This document shows positions 1 to 8,847 of a stretch of DNA of 64,000 bases, piece after piece. Source of the DNA: Burkholderiales bacterium (lineage in GTDB: Bacteria; Pseudomonadota; Gammaproteobacteria; Burkholderiales; Casimicrobiaceae). The DNA is taken from positions 168,284 to 232,283 of the forward strand of contig JADYZP010000039.1 in assembly GCA_020853025.1 (NCBI GenBank). The letters run 5' to 3'. A program made the position numbers and the translations under genes. The first letter of the stretch is position 1, and each line of letters starts with the position of its first letter. Under the pieces are notes generated by a model, which was not told where the DNA came from, searched no databases, and was given only the letters and a program-made list of their open reading frames with translations.

Positions 1-2
1 AC

Positions 3-1340
3 ACCGGAGCGATCTACGGCGGCGCCTATTCGGCGGTGCTGCTGAATACGCCGGGCACGCCGTCGGCAATCGCGACCACCTTCGACGGCTATCCAATGGC
101 CAAGCGCGGCGACGGCGACCTCGCCATCACGCTGGCGTGCCTGGCGTCGGTATTCGGCGGATTGGTGGGCGCGATATGTCTGTTGCTGGTCGCGCCGCCG
201 CTGGCGGAAGTCGCGCTGGCCTTTGGTCCGGTCGAGTATTTCTGGTTGGCGATCCTCGGCCTGACGCTGGTCGCCGCGCTGTCCGAGGGCGATGCGTGGA
301 AAGGCGTGGTCGGCGCCTGTCTCGGGCTCCTGCTGTCGATGATCGGCTCGGCGATCATCGGCGGCGACATCCGCTATACGCAGGACACGCAGTTCCTGCT
401 GGGCGGCATCGGCGTCGTGCCGGCGCTGATCGGGCTCTTCTGCATCCCCGTCCTCATCGACCTCGTCATCTCACGCGACGAGCATCTGCGCATCGAGGGC
501 AAGGTCGCCGGCTTTCGGCTGGGCGAGGCGGTGCGCATTGCGCTGGCGAACAAGGTCAACCTGGTGCGCAGCTCCGGGATCGGCACGCTGATCGGCATGC
601 TGCCCGGCGCCGGCGGCTCGATCGCCGCGCTGGTCGCCTACTCCGAAACCCGGCGTACTTCGGGCGATCCGGAGAGCTTCGGCAAGGGCAATCCGGCGGG
701 CATCATTGCCAGCGAGTCGTCGAACAACGCGACGGTCGGCGGCGGCTTCATTCCGACGCTGGTGCTGGGTATTCCCGGCACGCCGGCCGACGCCGTCGTG
801 CTGGGGGCGCTGCTCGTACAGGGCATCAAGATCGGCCCGGCGCTGTTCAACGAGCAGGGTGCGATCGCCTACACGTTCATCATCGGCTTGCTGGTCGCCA
901 CCGTGCTGATGCTGCCGGTCGGGCTGGTCCTCGGTCGCTACGCATACGGCTCGATCATCGCGGTACCCAAGGCGCTGCTGGTCCCCGCGATCGCGTTCCT
1001 CACCATCATCGGCAGCTACGCGATCCAGAACAACATCGACGACGTGATCGTGATGTTCGGCATCGGCGTCATCGGCTGGGTGCTCAACTGCTACGGCTTC
1101 GCGCCGGCGCCGATCGTGCTGGGACTGATCCTCGGGCCGCTCGCCGAACAGGGCTTCGTGCAGGCGTGGATGATCGGCTCGGCCACCGACAACCTGCTGG
1201 GCATGTACTTCGGCCGGCCGATTTCGCTGGCGATCATCGCGGTCGCCCTGCTGACGCTGCTCTATCCGACGATTTCACGCCGTCTCCACGAACGAAAGGC
1301 CAGACGTGCCGCCAGAAGGACAACCCGCGAAACGCACTGA
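3..1340 (+). CDS. tctA: Tripartite tricarboxylate transporter large permease TctA (5' end missing)
   Basis: Large membrane subunit of a tripartite tricarboxylate transporter, importing a carboxylate handed over by a periplasmic TctC-type binding protein. The frame is open to the window's left edge, so the start is missing and the listed GTG at 36 is internal. The family motif YGGAY...LLNTPGTP is at the very beginning, and a second conserved stretch (GMLPGAGGSIAALVAY) follows around residue 195, then SSNNATVGGGFIPTLVLGIPG. About ten hydrophobic helices are visible. It overlaps tctB by 35 bases. The binding protein is not in the window and may lie upstream. Substrate cannot be read from the permease. 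Confidence 0.93.
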   Translation, partial: TGAIYGGAYSAVLLNTPGTPSAIATTFDGYPMAKRGDGDLAITLACLASVFGGLVGAICLLLVAPPLAEVALAFGPVEYFWLAILGLTLVAALSEGDAWKGVVGACLGLLLSMIGSAIIGGDIRYTQDTQFLLGGIGVVPALIGLFCIPVLIDLVISRDEHLRIEGKVAGFRLGEAVRIALANKVNLVRSSGIGTLIGMLPGAGGSIAALVAYSETRRTSGDPESFGKGNPAGIIASESSNNATVGGGFIPTLVLGIPGTPADAVVLGALLVQGIKIGPALFNEQGAIAYTFIIGLLVATVLMLPVGLVLGRYAYGSIIAVPKALLVPAIAFLTIIGSYAIQNNIDDVIVMFGIGVIGWVLNCYGFAPAPIVLGLILGPLAEQGFVQAWMIGSATDNLLGMYFGRPISLAIIAVALLTLLYPTISRRLHERKARRAARRTTRETH

Positions 1341-1794
1341 CCGCGGCACGCTGGTCGTCACGGCGCTGCTGTTCGCGCTGGCGGTGGCGGCGTTCTGGCA
1401 ATCGCGCGATTTCTCACCGCTGGGGGCAATCTTTCCGCGTGCGATCGCAGCCGTGCTGCTGCTCGCCTGCGTCATCACGCTATGGCGCGTGCTGCGTGGG
1501 CGCACGCGCCCCGCCCGGGGCATGCTGCAGGAGGGCGTTCTCCGCGGCGTGCTGCTGATCGCGATCATCGCGCTGTGGATCGCGCTCCTCGAGCCCGCCG
1601 GTTTCAGGGTCGCGGGCATCGTCGCCTACCTTGCGCTGGCGCTGGTCACCGTGCGCGAGCCGTTGACCATCGGGCGCATCGCACGCTACCTGCTGGTGGC
1701 GATCGCCTTCGTCGTCGTCTTCGAGCTGCTGTTCGTGCACGCGCTCAAGGTGCCGTTGCCGGCCGGCACGCTGTTCGCCGGCACGCTGAATTAG
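1306..1794 (+). CDS. tctB: Tripartite tricarboxylate transporter small permease TctB
   Basis: Small membrane subunit partnering TctA. The 162 residues form four or five hydrophobic segments with the family layout: helix near residue 15, the phrase FSPLGAIFPRAI after it, then three helices to the C-terminus. It begins with GTG inside the 3' end of tctA, so the two are translationally coupled. It ends ten bases before the convergent dadA. The family is poorly conserved in sequence, so the call rests on size, topology and position. Confidence 0.85.
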   Translation: MPPEGQPAKRTDRGTLVVTALLFALAVAAFWQSRDFSPLGAIFPRAIAAVLLLACVITLWRVLRGRTRPARGMLQEGVLRGVLLIAIIALWIALLEPAGFRVAGIVAYLALALVTVREPLTIGRIARYLLVAIAFVVVFELLFVHALKVPLPAGTLFAGTLN

Positions 1795-1803
1795 GGCGAG
1801 CGC

Positions 1804-3057
1804 TCAGCGGTAGCGATCGATCGACAGCGCGCGGGTGTCGATCTGCGTTGCCCGGCCCGACAGCTGGTCGGCGACCACCCGCCCGGTGCCGGCCGCCATG
1901 GTCCAGCCCAGCGTGCCATGGCCGGTGGCCAGCGTCAGCCGGGCGACCGGTGTCGGCCCGATGATCGGCGTGCCGTCGGGCGTCATCGGCCGCAGCCCGC
2001 ACCAGAAGCTGGCCTTGTCCACGTCTCCCGCCTTCGGGAAAAGGTCGCTGACCACGTGGTTCAACGTGCCGCGACGCGCCTCCCGCAGCGTGGTGTTGTA
2101 GCCGGCGAGTTCAGCCGTGCCGCCGACGCGGATGCGATCGCCCAGGCGAGTCACCGCCACCTTGTGCGTCTCGTCCATGATCGTCGACTCCGGCGCAAAA
2201 CGGGCATCGACGATGGGCACGGTGATCGAATAGCCCTTGACCGGGTACACCGGAATGCGGATACCCAGGGGCTTGAGCAGGCGCGCCGAATAACTGCCCA
2301 GTGCCATCACATAGTGGTCGGCGCTCTTCATTCCGGCGCTGGTGTGCACGCCGATCAGCCTGCCGCCGTCTGCCTCCAGCCGCTGCACGGTCGTGTCGTT
2401 GCGGAACACCACGCCCAACGCCGTCGCCATTTGCGCGAGGCGTTCGGTGAACTTGTAGCAATCGCCGGTCTCGTCGCCCGGCAGCCGCAGCGCACCGACG
2501 AATTTTTCCTGCGTCAGCGCCAGCGCCGGTTCCACCTCGACAAAGCCCTTGCGGTCCAGCACTTCGTAGCGCACGTTGTACTGCTTCAGGATCTCGATGT
2601 CCTTGGCCGTACTGTCCAGCTGGGCCTGCGTGCGAAACAGCTGCAAGGTGCCCAGCGCGCGCTCGTCGTAGGTGATGCCCGTCTCGGCGCGCAACGCCTT
2701 CATGCAGTCGCGGCTGTATTCGGCGATCGGCACCATGCGGCTCTTGTTCAATGCATACGCGCGTTCGGTGCAGTTCGCCAGCATCGCCAGGCCCCAGCGC
2801 CACATCGCCGGATCGAGCAGCGGCCAGATGACCAGCGGGCTGTGGCGCATCAGCATCCACTTGATGGCCTTGATCGGCACCCCCGGACCGGCCCAGGGCG
2901 CCGAATAACCCGGCGACACTTCACCGGCATTGGCGAAACTGGTTTCGAGCGCCGGTCCGCTCTGCCGGTCGACCACCTCGACCTGGTGGCCCGCCTTGGC
3001 GAGGTAGTACGCCACCGTGGTACCGATCACTCCGTTGCCGAGCACGAGCACTTTCAA
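1804..3057 (-). CDS. dadA: D-amino acid dehydrogenase small subunit (DadA-type)
   Basis: FAD-dependent oxidative deaminase of D-amino acids (D-alanine in the best-known members), membrane-associated and passing electrons to the respiratory chain. The N-terminus VLGNGVIGTTVAYYLAKAG is the FAD-binding Rossmann motif, followed by ANAGEVSPGYSAPWAGPG, typical of DadA; the C-terminal LRPMTPDGTPIIG and ATGHGTLGWTM complete the fold. Length 417 matches the family. The start is TTG with AGGAG about nine bases upstream; no ATG is better placed. No alanine racemase or Lrp-type regulator is adjacent, so the physiological substrate is open. Confidence 0.9.
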   Translation of the reverse strand: MKVLVLGNGVIGTTVAYYLAKAGHQVEVVDRQSGPALETSFANAGEVSPGYSAPWAGPGVPIKAIKWMLMRHSPLVIWPLLDPAMWRWGLAMLANCTERAYALNKSRMVPIAEYSRDCMKALRAETGITYDERALGTLQLFRTQAQLDSTAKDIEILKQYNVRYEVLDRKGFVEVEPALALTQEKFVGALRLPGDETGDCYKFTERLAQMATALGVVFRNDTTVQRLEADGGRLIGVHTSAGMKSADHYVMALGSYSARLLKPLGIRIPVYPVKGYSITVPIVDARFAPESTIMDETHKVAVTRLGDRIRVGGTAELAGYNTTLREARRGTLNHVVSDLFPKAGDVDKASFWCGLRPMTPDGTPIIGPTPVARLTLATGHGTLGWTMAAGTGRVVADQLSGRATQIDTRALSIDRYR

Positions 3058-3247
3058 CCTGGTTCTCCTGTTCCTGCTTCGCCTAAGGCCTCGTGGGGCC
3101 GCGGACGGTATGTGAAGGTTTCAGCGCGCCTGCGCCAATATCCCGGCTTCCACGCGTTGCGTCGCGATGGGTGATCACGAAAGGGGCTGCCGCGCAGCAC
3201 GCCGCGACCGTGAAAGGATAGCAATATTGATCGTGCGGCCCGCTAAG

Positions 3248-5128
3248 ATGGAGCCTATGCGCTTGAGAGCCTTCCTGCTGTGGGCCGCATCGGCCGGCGT
3301 GATTGTGGCCGGAATGCTGCTTTACCGAGGTGATTTCGACACTATCACGGTCGCTGCCGGGTTCTCCGAAGGCTGTGTCGTCTGCCACGGCAAGGTCGCG
3401 GGTCTCGAAGGTCCGCACGCGCCCTCGGCCATTGGCTGCGCTGCGTGCCACGCCGGCGACGCGCGCACGCTCGACCGCGCTATTGCCCACGCGGGGATGG
3501 TACTCATCCCCGGCAACTTGGCCGACGCGGCGCGCACTTGTGGAAAGTCGGATTGCCACGCGGCGATCGTTCCACGCGTGGAACGATCGATCATGGCGAC
3601 GATGGCAGGCGTGATCGCGGTCAACCGCGAAGTTCTGGGCGAGCCGGCGCGCGAAGGTGCGCCGATACCGCATGCGGCGCAGCTCGGCCACGGAGTCGCC
3701 GACAGCCATCTGCGCGAGCTGTGCGTGGGTTGCCACCTCGGACAGCCGAAGACCGAGTGGGGGCCGATCGGCGAGCAATCGCAGGGGGGCGGCTGCAACG
3801 CCTGCCACCTCGAGTACGGCAAGCGTGCGGCGACGGAGCTCGCGCGTTATGCGGCGACGCCGCACGTCCAGCGCACGGCGAGTCCAGCCACGCATCCGTC
3901 GCTCGACGTGAACCCGCGAAACCTCCATTGCTTCGGCTGCCACAGTCGTTCGGGACGCATCGCCTTGAGCTACGAGGGCTGGAACGAGATGCACTTCCCG
4001 GATGGAAAGGCGCCGCCGGACGCCGTGCCGCCGCGCGTGAGAAAACTCGACGATGGGCGCCATGTCGAGCAGATCGTGCCCGATATTCATCACCAGCGCG
4101 GCATGGAGTGCATCGACTGCCACACCGCCAACGAGCTGATGGGCCCGGGCACGACGGTAGAGAGAAAGCGCCAGCAATTGCGCGTGGGCTGCGAAGATTG
4201 CCATGCGCGGAAGACCCATTCGGTGGCCGCCGATGCCCTCGATCCCGAGTCGGCGAGGCTCCTGGCGCTGCGCGGTCGCCCGCTCTCGGGCACGCAGCGC
4301 ATGGGCACGACGCGCGACGGCGAGTCGCTGGTCAACGTGGTCATCGAGGAAGGAGGAAGTGCGCGGCTGCTGCGCAAGCGCACGGGAGAGCCGCTCGCGC
4401 TGGCCGCCCCGCTTGCGGCGTGCACCGACGGCAAGGGCCACGAGCGGCTCTCATGTGCGAGCTGCCACGCCGCATGGGCTCCGCGCTGCGTGTCCTGCCA
4501 CACGGCATTCGACCCGGCAGGCGAAGGCTTCGATCACGCGGCGCAAGCCTGGGTCAAAGGCACGTGGAACGAAACCGCGGGTCCATTCGAGGCGGTGCCG
4601 CCGACACTCGGCGTTTTGTCGGAGCAAAGCGTGCGCGGTGCGATCGATACCTTCGTGCCGGGGATGATCATGACCTTCGATCGCAATCGGGAGGTCGCCA
4701 AGCCGCCGGATGTGATCTTCCGCCGGCTCTACGCCAAGCTTTTCGCGCACACCATCCGCCGCGAAACGCGCTCCTGCACATCGTGCCACAGCGATCCCGT
4801 GACGCTGGGCTACGGGAAGGGAATCTTGAATTACGCCATTTCGGGAAGGGCCGGCCGCTGGATGTTCGAACCGCAAGCGAAGCCTTCTGCGCAAGACGGC
4901 CTGCCGGAGGATGCGTGGACAGGCTTTCTGCAGGAGAGAGGCGGAATGGTTTCGACGCGCGAGGGCGCGCGCCCCTTCTCGGTGGCGGAGCAGCGCCGCA
5001 TTCTCACGGTCGGCGCGTGCCTTGCCTGCCACGCCGCGGACTCGGCGGTGATGAAACGCTCGCTTGTCGATTTCGCGGGTGAACTCGAACGCCGCAGCGC
5101 CCGCTGCGTGCTGCCCGACTGGCCGTGA
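3248..5128 (+). CDS. Large multiheme c-type cytochrome (12 predicted hemes)
   Basis: Periplasmic or membrane-anchored electron-transfer protein. Eleven CXXCH heme-attachment motifs are visible (CVVCH, CAACH, CVGCH, CNACH, CFGCH, CIDCH, CEDCH, CASCH, CVSCH, CTSCH, CLACH) plus one CX4CH (CGKSDCH), suggesting twelve hemes in 626 residues. An N-terminal hydrophobic stretch after MRLRAF is a signal peptide or anchor. ATG 3248 is preferred over the track's upstream start because it places the signal at the N-terminus; ATG 3257 is an alternative. It stands alone, divergent from dadA. It could be a dissimilatory reductase-type or conduit cytochrome; there is no clear match to NrfA, Hao or OmcA, so no substrate is proposed. 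Confidence 0.85.
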   Translation: MEPMRLRAFLLWAASAGVIVAGMLLYRGDFDTITVAAGFSEGCVVCHGKVAGLEGPHAPSAIGCAACHAGDARTLDRAIAHAGMVLIPGNLADAARTCGKSDCHAAIVPRVERSIMATMAGVIAVNREVLGEPAREGAPIPHAAQLGHGVADSHLRELCVGCHLGQPKTEWGPIGEQSQGGGCNACHLEYGKRAATELARYAATPHVQRTASPATHPSLDVNPRNLHCFGCHSRSGRIALSYEGWNEMHFPDGKAPPDAVPPRVRKLDDGRHVEQIVPDIHHQRGMECIDCHTANELMGPGTTVERKRQQLRVGCEDCHARKTHSVAADALDPESARLLALRGRPLSGTQRMGTTRDGESLVNVVIEEGGSARLLRKRTGEPLALAAPLAACTDGKGHERLSCASCHAAWAPRCVSCHTAFDPAGEGFDHAAQAWVKGTWNETAGPFEAVPPTLGVLSEQSVRGAIDTFVPGMIMTFDRNREVAKPPDVIFRRLYAKLFAHTIRRETRSCTSCHSDPVTLGYGKGILNYAISGRAGRWMFEPQAKPSAQDGLPEDAWTGFLQERGGMVSTREGARPFSVAEQRRILTVGACLACHAADSAVMKRSLVDFAGELERRSARCVLPDWP

Positions 5129-5265
5129 CGCGGCCGGTTCCTCGTGCGATCTCGGCGTGTCGATTTGCCGTCGAACGACGCTTCGCATTATATTGTGTCA
5201 TTCGGGCTGCGGGCCGGCGGATGATTGCCACGTGGTCCTTCGGAACATGATTTCAAGGGGGAGCG

Positions 5266-5823
5266 ATGTTGCGTATCACGAAGTTGCGTGTCATGACGCT
5301 GTTGTTGCTGATGCCGCTGGCCGCAGGCGTTTCGGCACCCTTCGCACAGACCAAGAAAGCGGCGCCGCCGGTCAAGGCGGCGGCGGTCAAGCCGCCATCG
5401 GCGAAGGATCCGTCGATCGGCGTGCATGTGTTCATGCGCGACGCCTCCAAGAATGAAATCCTGGTCGGCACGCGCATCTGGCCGGAGCACCCTGAATACA
5501 ACATGATCGCGCTGCAGCGGTTCTTCGCGCTGATGAAAATGCTCGGTCCGACGTTTAGGCAGGATGACGACGTCGGTTACACGTGGGCGACGAAGGGAAA
5601 GGTCGCCAAGTGCAGCATTTATCTTGAGTCGGCGGAAGCCAACGCCAAGTCAGGAACCGGCGCGACGGTGGGCTGCGAGGCGAACGGCGTCAGCACGTTG
5701 TCGGTCACCTCGGACGATGCCGGCCACGTCGTCAGTTTGTCGCAGGAATCCGGCCACCTGGACGATGTGATGGCGCTTTTCAAGAAGCAGCTCGAAAGGG
5801 CGAAGAGCAACGCGCACAAATAA
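5266..5823 (+). CDS. Secreted protein of unknown function
   Basis: I do not recognise this family. The 185-residue product begins with a clear Sec signal peptide (MTLLLLMPLAAGVSAPFAQ), followed by a short Ala/Lys/Pro linker and a mature domain of about 130 residues with two cysteines. A strong ribosome-binding site (GGGGGAG) lies just before ATG 5266. The yajD gene follows after nine bases, so the two may be co-transcribed although no functional link is evident. Codon usage is like its neighbours, supporting a real gene. Confidence 0.7.
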   Translation: MLRITKLRVMTLLLLMPLAAGVSAPFAQTKKAAPPVKAAAVKPPSAKDPSIGVHVFMRDASKNEILVGTRIWPEHPEYNMIALQRFFALMKMLGPTFRQDDDVGYTWATKGKVAKCSIYLESAEANAKSGTGATVGCEANGVSTLSVTSDDAGHVVSLSQESGHLDDVMALFKKQLERAKSNAHK

Positions 5824-5832
5824 GGATGCAGT

Positions 5833-6216
5833 GTGAACGCCGTTGGCAAACCCATTGATCACGCGCGCCTCGATCGCGTCGTGGCCGAGGCCCGGCGCGC
5901 GCAGGTCCTGCGCGATGACGGCTACCGCGAGCGCGCGCTCAAGCTCTATCCGTGGATCTGCGGGCGCTGCGCACGCGAGTTCGACCGTACGACCGTGCAC
6001 CAGCTGACCGTCCATCATCGCGACCACAACCACAACAACAACCCGGCGGACGGCAGCAACTGGGAGCTGCTGTGCGTCTACTGCCACGACAACGAGCACC
6101 AGCGTCAACTCGAGCACGCGCAAGGCACGGCGTCGACCGGCGACGGACGGTCCGCGACGTCCGCGACGCACCGGCCATTTGCAGCGCTCGAATCGCTTCT
6201 CAAGAGCAAGAGCTGA
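5833..6216 (+). CDS. yajD: YajD-family HNH nuclease
   Basis: Small cytoplasmic HNH-type protein of the YajD family, a predicted nuclease of unsettled role. Zinc-type cysteine pairs CGRC and CVYCH bracket the HNH core VHHRDHNHNNNPADGSNWELL, whose central residues fit the beta-beta-alpha metal fold. The 127-residue length fits the family. It starts with GTG at 5833 after AAGGA and follows the secreted protein by nine bases. Confidence 0.88.
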   Translation: MNAVGKPIDHARLDRVVAEARRAQVLRDDGYRERALKLYPWICGRCAREFDRTTVHQLTVHHRDHNHNNNPADGSNWELLCVYCHDNEHQRQLEHAQGTASTGDGRSATSATHRPFAALESLLKSKS

Positions 6217-6252
6217 GCGCAGTTCCGGTACGTGGCGTGCGACGCGGCGCAT

Positions 6253-8808
6253 TCAGGTTTGCGCGTGATCGACAGCAACGCGCCGGATGGCGAGTACGGC
6301 GTCGGGCGGCAGCAGGCGCTCGACGCTGCGCTGCCACGCACGAGAACGCTCGTCCACGTGCAGCAGACCCTCGCTGTCCTCATCGACGATGCCGGACTCG
6401 ATCAGGTTGTCGATGTACGACGCGAAGGTCGAGCGCTCGTAGAAGTCTGGTGGCGCGAATTCGAAGAGCAGCGACAGGCGTTGCGTGAGCAGGTGCATCA
6501 ATTCTTCGAGGCGCGTGCGCCGCATTCGTCCGGAGCCGACCTGCGCGAGCAGCGCGAGCGTCAGGTAGTTGCGGCGCAGCAGGTGCCGCAGCGATTGGGC
6601 GAGCAGGTCGAGGCCAGCATATTCGGGACTGAAGCGGGCCGGCGCACGGATCGTACCGAGCTCGTTCGCTCGCGCGAGGCCCATGTCGACGAAGAGCGCG
6701 ACGATGCGCTTCGCCTCGGCGCCCGCCTGCTCGCGCGAACGGTGCAGCATCAGCTCAGCGCGCAGGAACGGTTGCGCGTCTTCGCAGAATTCGGCCAGTC
6801 GCTCCGGTGTTGCCTCGCGCGTCCCGGCGATCAGGCTCGCCACCAGCGCGGGCAGCGCATACGCGTGCAGCACGTTGTTGCGCAGGTAGTTGAGCGTCGA
6901 AATCCGCGTGTCCGGGACTGTGATGACGTCACCCAGCGGGTGCGCGACGCGTACCGCGAAGCCGAGCCTGCGCGCGAGGGCGATGGCGGCATCCGGCAGG
7001 TCGGCGGCGATCACCGCGTCCTCCGAGTACGGCAGCCGAGTTCCGATCTCCTGCAGCCACGCGATCTGCTGCGCGAGCGCACGCTCGTCGAGCGCGTAGC
7101 GCGGACTGCCGACGATCGCCATCGCGAACAGGTTGATCGGATTTATCACGACAGCGGAATTGATCCGCTGTGTCATCTCGCGAGCGAGCGGCAACGTGAG
7201 TCGCCTGGCGGCATCGCGGCACTCCTCACCCTGCAACGCTTGCCAGCCGGGCGCCTGCGCGTCCAGGAACTGGTCGAGCGACAGCGGTCCGCCGAAATTC
7301 AACTGCACGCTTCCGTAGTCACGGCGCAGGCGGCGGGTGACGCTGGCGAGTTCGCGCAATGATTCGGCGTGTTTCGGCTGACCTTCGAGTTCGGCGACCA
7401 GCGTGTCGCCCTCGAGCAGCTTCTCGTAGCTGAAGTACACGGGTACCAGCAGCAACGGCCGCGGGTGGTCGCGCATGAAGCTCTCGAGCGTCATGCCGAG
7501 CAGTCCTCCCTTCGGCGACAGCGTTCGCCCGCTGCGGCTGCGCCCGCCCTCGATGAAGTACGCGATCGGAAAGCCCCGCTCGAGCATCGTGTGCAGATAC
7601 TCGCGGAATACCGAGGCGTAGAGAGGCTCACCTTTGAAGCTGCGGCGCAGGAAAAAGGCGCCACCGCGCCGCAGCACCGGTCCGACCAGCGGAAAGTTGA
7701 GGTTGGCGCCGGCCGCGATATGCGGGGGCGCCAATCCCTGCGCGGAGATGAAATAGGAAAGCAGCAGGTAGTCGACGTGACTGCGATGATTGGGCAGGTA
7801 GACCAATCCCTTGCCCGGGGCGAGCTTTACGAGTTCCTGGCCGTGATGGATCAGCACCTGGTCGTAGAGGCGGTCCCACAGCCGTGCCAGCAGCAATTCC
7901 ATTGCCCGCACGACCGGGTAGCTGAAATCCGACGCGATCTCCCAGGCGAACCGGCGCGCGTGTTCCTCGGCCTTCGCCGCCGAGATCCGGAGCCGCGCGG
8001 CCTCATCGCCGACGGCTTGCTGCAGCGAAGCGGACGCGAGCATTGCATCGATCAGGTTCCGCCGGTGCGACAGGTCCGGCCCGATCGCCGACTCGCGCAG
8101 CCGCCGGAAGTGAAAACGCAGGAAGCGGTTTGCCTTGCGCGCGGCGGTCGATACGTCGCCTTCCTCTCCGACCAGGCGCTTGAGCGAGATCGCCTCGCTG
8201 AAGTTGACGCGCGTCTGCCGGCCGTGCACGAGGAGGATCGCAAACTGGCGCAGTGGCCCGACGCTCGCCCAGGCATCGGCGAACAGCGCCTTGACCAGCG
8301 AATCCTGCGATCGCGGTGCGCGGCTCCAGAGGATCGACACGGGAACGAGCTGCACGTCGAGTTGCGGGTCGCGCATCAGCGCCGCAGTCATCCGTGCCAG
8401 CGTTTTCGACGGCTCGGCGGTGCGCGTGCTCAACGGATTGCGGTTGAGGATCACCGAAAACACCGCGCGTTTTAGCGCCGGGAACTCGGGGCCGACCGGA
8501 GCGAGCGCCGAAGGCAGGCCGAAGTGCAGCGTTTCCTCTTCGAGCGCCAGCAGGCTCGACAGGTGCCGATCCTCGAGTACGTAGCAGATGGGCTTGCCGA
8601 AGTCGACGCCGAGCGCAGTGGCGTCCTCCGGCGTGACGCGGGTACGAACGACGGTGTAGAGCAGCCGCTGCAACACGACGAGAAGCAGCGTTCCCGGCCG
8701 CAGACGGCGGCGCAGACGCGCCTTCGGTGGAGGCGGCGAGTCATTCAAGGTGGAAGATTCCGGGCTCGCCGCGTCGACGCGCGCGATCTCGCGGATGTGG
8801 TCGCGCAA
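6253..8808 (-). CDS. plsB: Glycerol-3-phosphate 1-O-acyltransferase PlsB
   Basis: Inner-membrane enzyme making 1-acyl-glycerol-3-phosphate from glycerol-3-phosphate and acyl-ACP or acyl-CoA, the first committed phospholipid step. The acyltransferase blocks appear in order: NHRSHVDYLL (HX4D catalytic motif, around residue 340), GAFFLRRSF (about 385), FIEGGRSRSGR (about 420) and VPVYFSYEK. At 851 residues it has the full PlsB length including the long C-terminal region. The only in-frame start near the N-terminus is TTG 8808. It sits next to an iron alcohol dehydrogenase and an acyl-ACP-reductase-like gene, so three neighbours may all deal with acyl chains. Confidence 0.93.
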   Translation of the reverse strand: MRDHIREIARVDAASPESSTLNDSPPPPKARLRRRLRPGTLLLVVLQRLLYTVVRTRVTPEDATALGVDFGKPICYVLEDRHLSSLLALEEETLHFGLPSALAPVGPEFPALKRAVFSVILNRNPLSTRTAEPSKTLARMTAALMRDPQLDVQLVPVSILWSRAPRSQDSLVKALFADAWASVGPLRQFAILLVHGRQTRVNFSEAISLKRLVGEEGDVSTAARKANRFLRFHFRRLRESAIGPDLSHRRNLIDAMLASASLQQAVGDEAARLRISAAKAEEHARRFAWEIASDFSYPVVRAMELLLARLWDRLYDQVLIHHGQELVKLAPGKGLVYLPNHRSHVDYLLLSYFISAQGLAPPHIAAGANLNFPLVGPVLRRGGAFFLRRSFKGEPLYASVFREYLHTMLERGFPIAYFIEGGRSRSGRTLSPKGGLLGMTLESFMRDHPRPLLLVPVYFSYEKLLEGDTLVAELEGQPKHAESLRELASVTRRLRRDYGSVQLNFGGPLSLDQFLDAQAPGWQALQGEECRDAARRLTLPLAREMTQRINSAVVINPINLFAMAIVGSPRYALDERALAQQIAWLQEIGTRLPYSEDAVIAADLPDAAIALARRLGFAVRVAHPLGDVITVPDTRISTLNYLRNNVLHAYALPALVASLIAGTREATPERLAEFCEDAQPFLRAELMLHRSREQAGAEAKRIVALFVDMGLARANELGTIRAPARFSPEYAGLDLLAQSLRHLLRRNYLTLALLAQVGSGRMRRTRLEELMHLLTQRLSLLFEFAPPDFYERSTFASYIDNLIESGIVDEDSEGLLHVDERSRAWQRSVERLLPPDAVLAIRRVAVDHAQT

Positions 8809-8847
8809 GGACGTCGGCCAAGCCTCCTGGCGTGTTGCGTGAATTTT

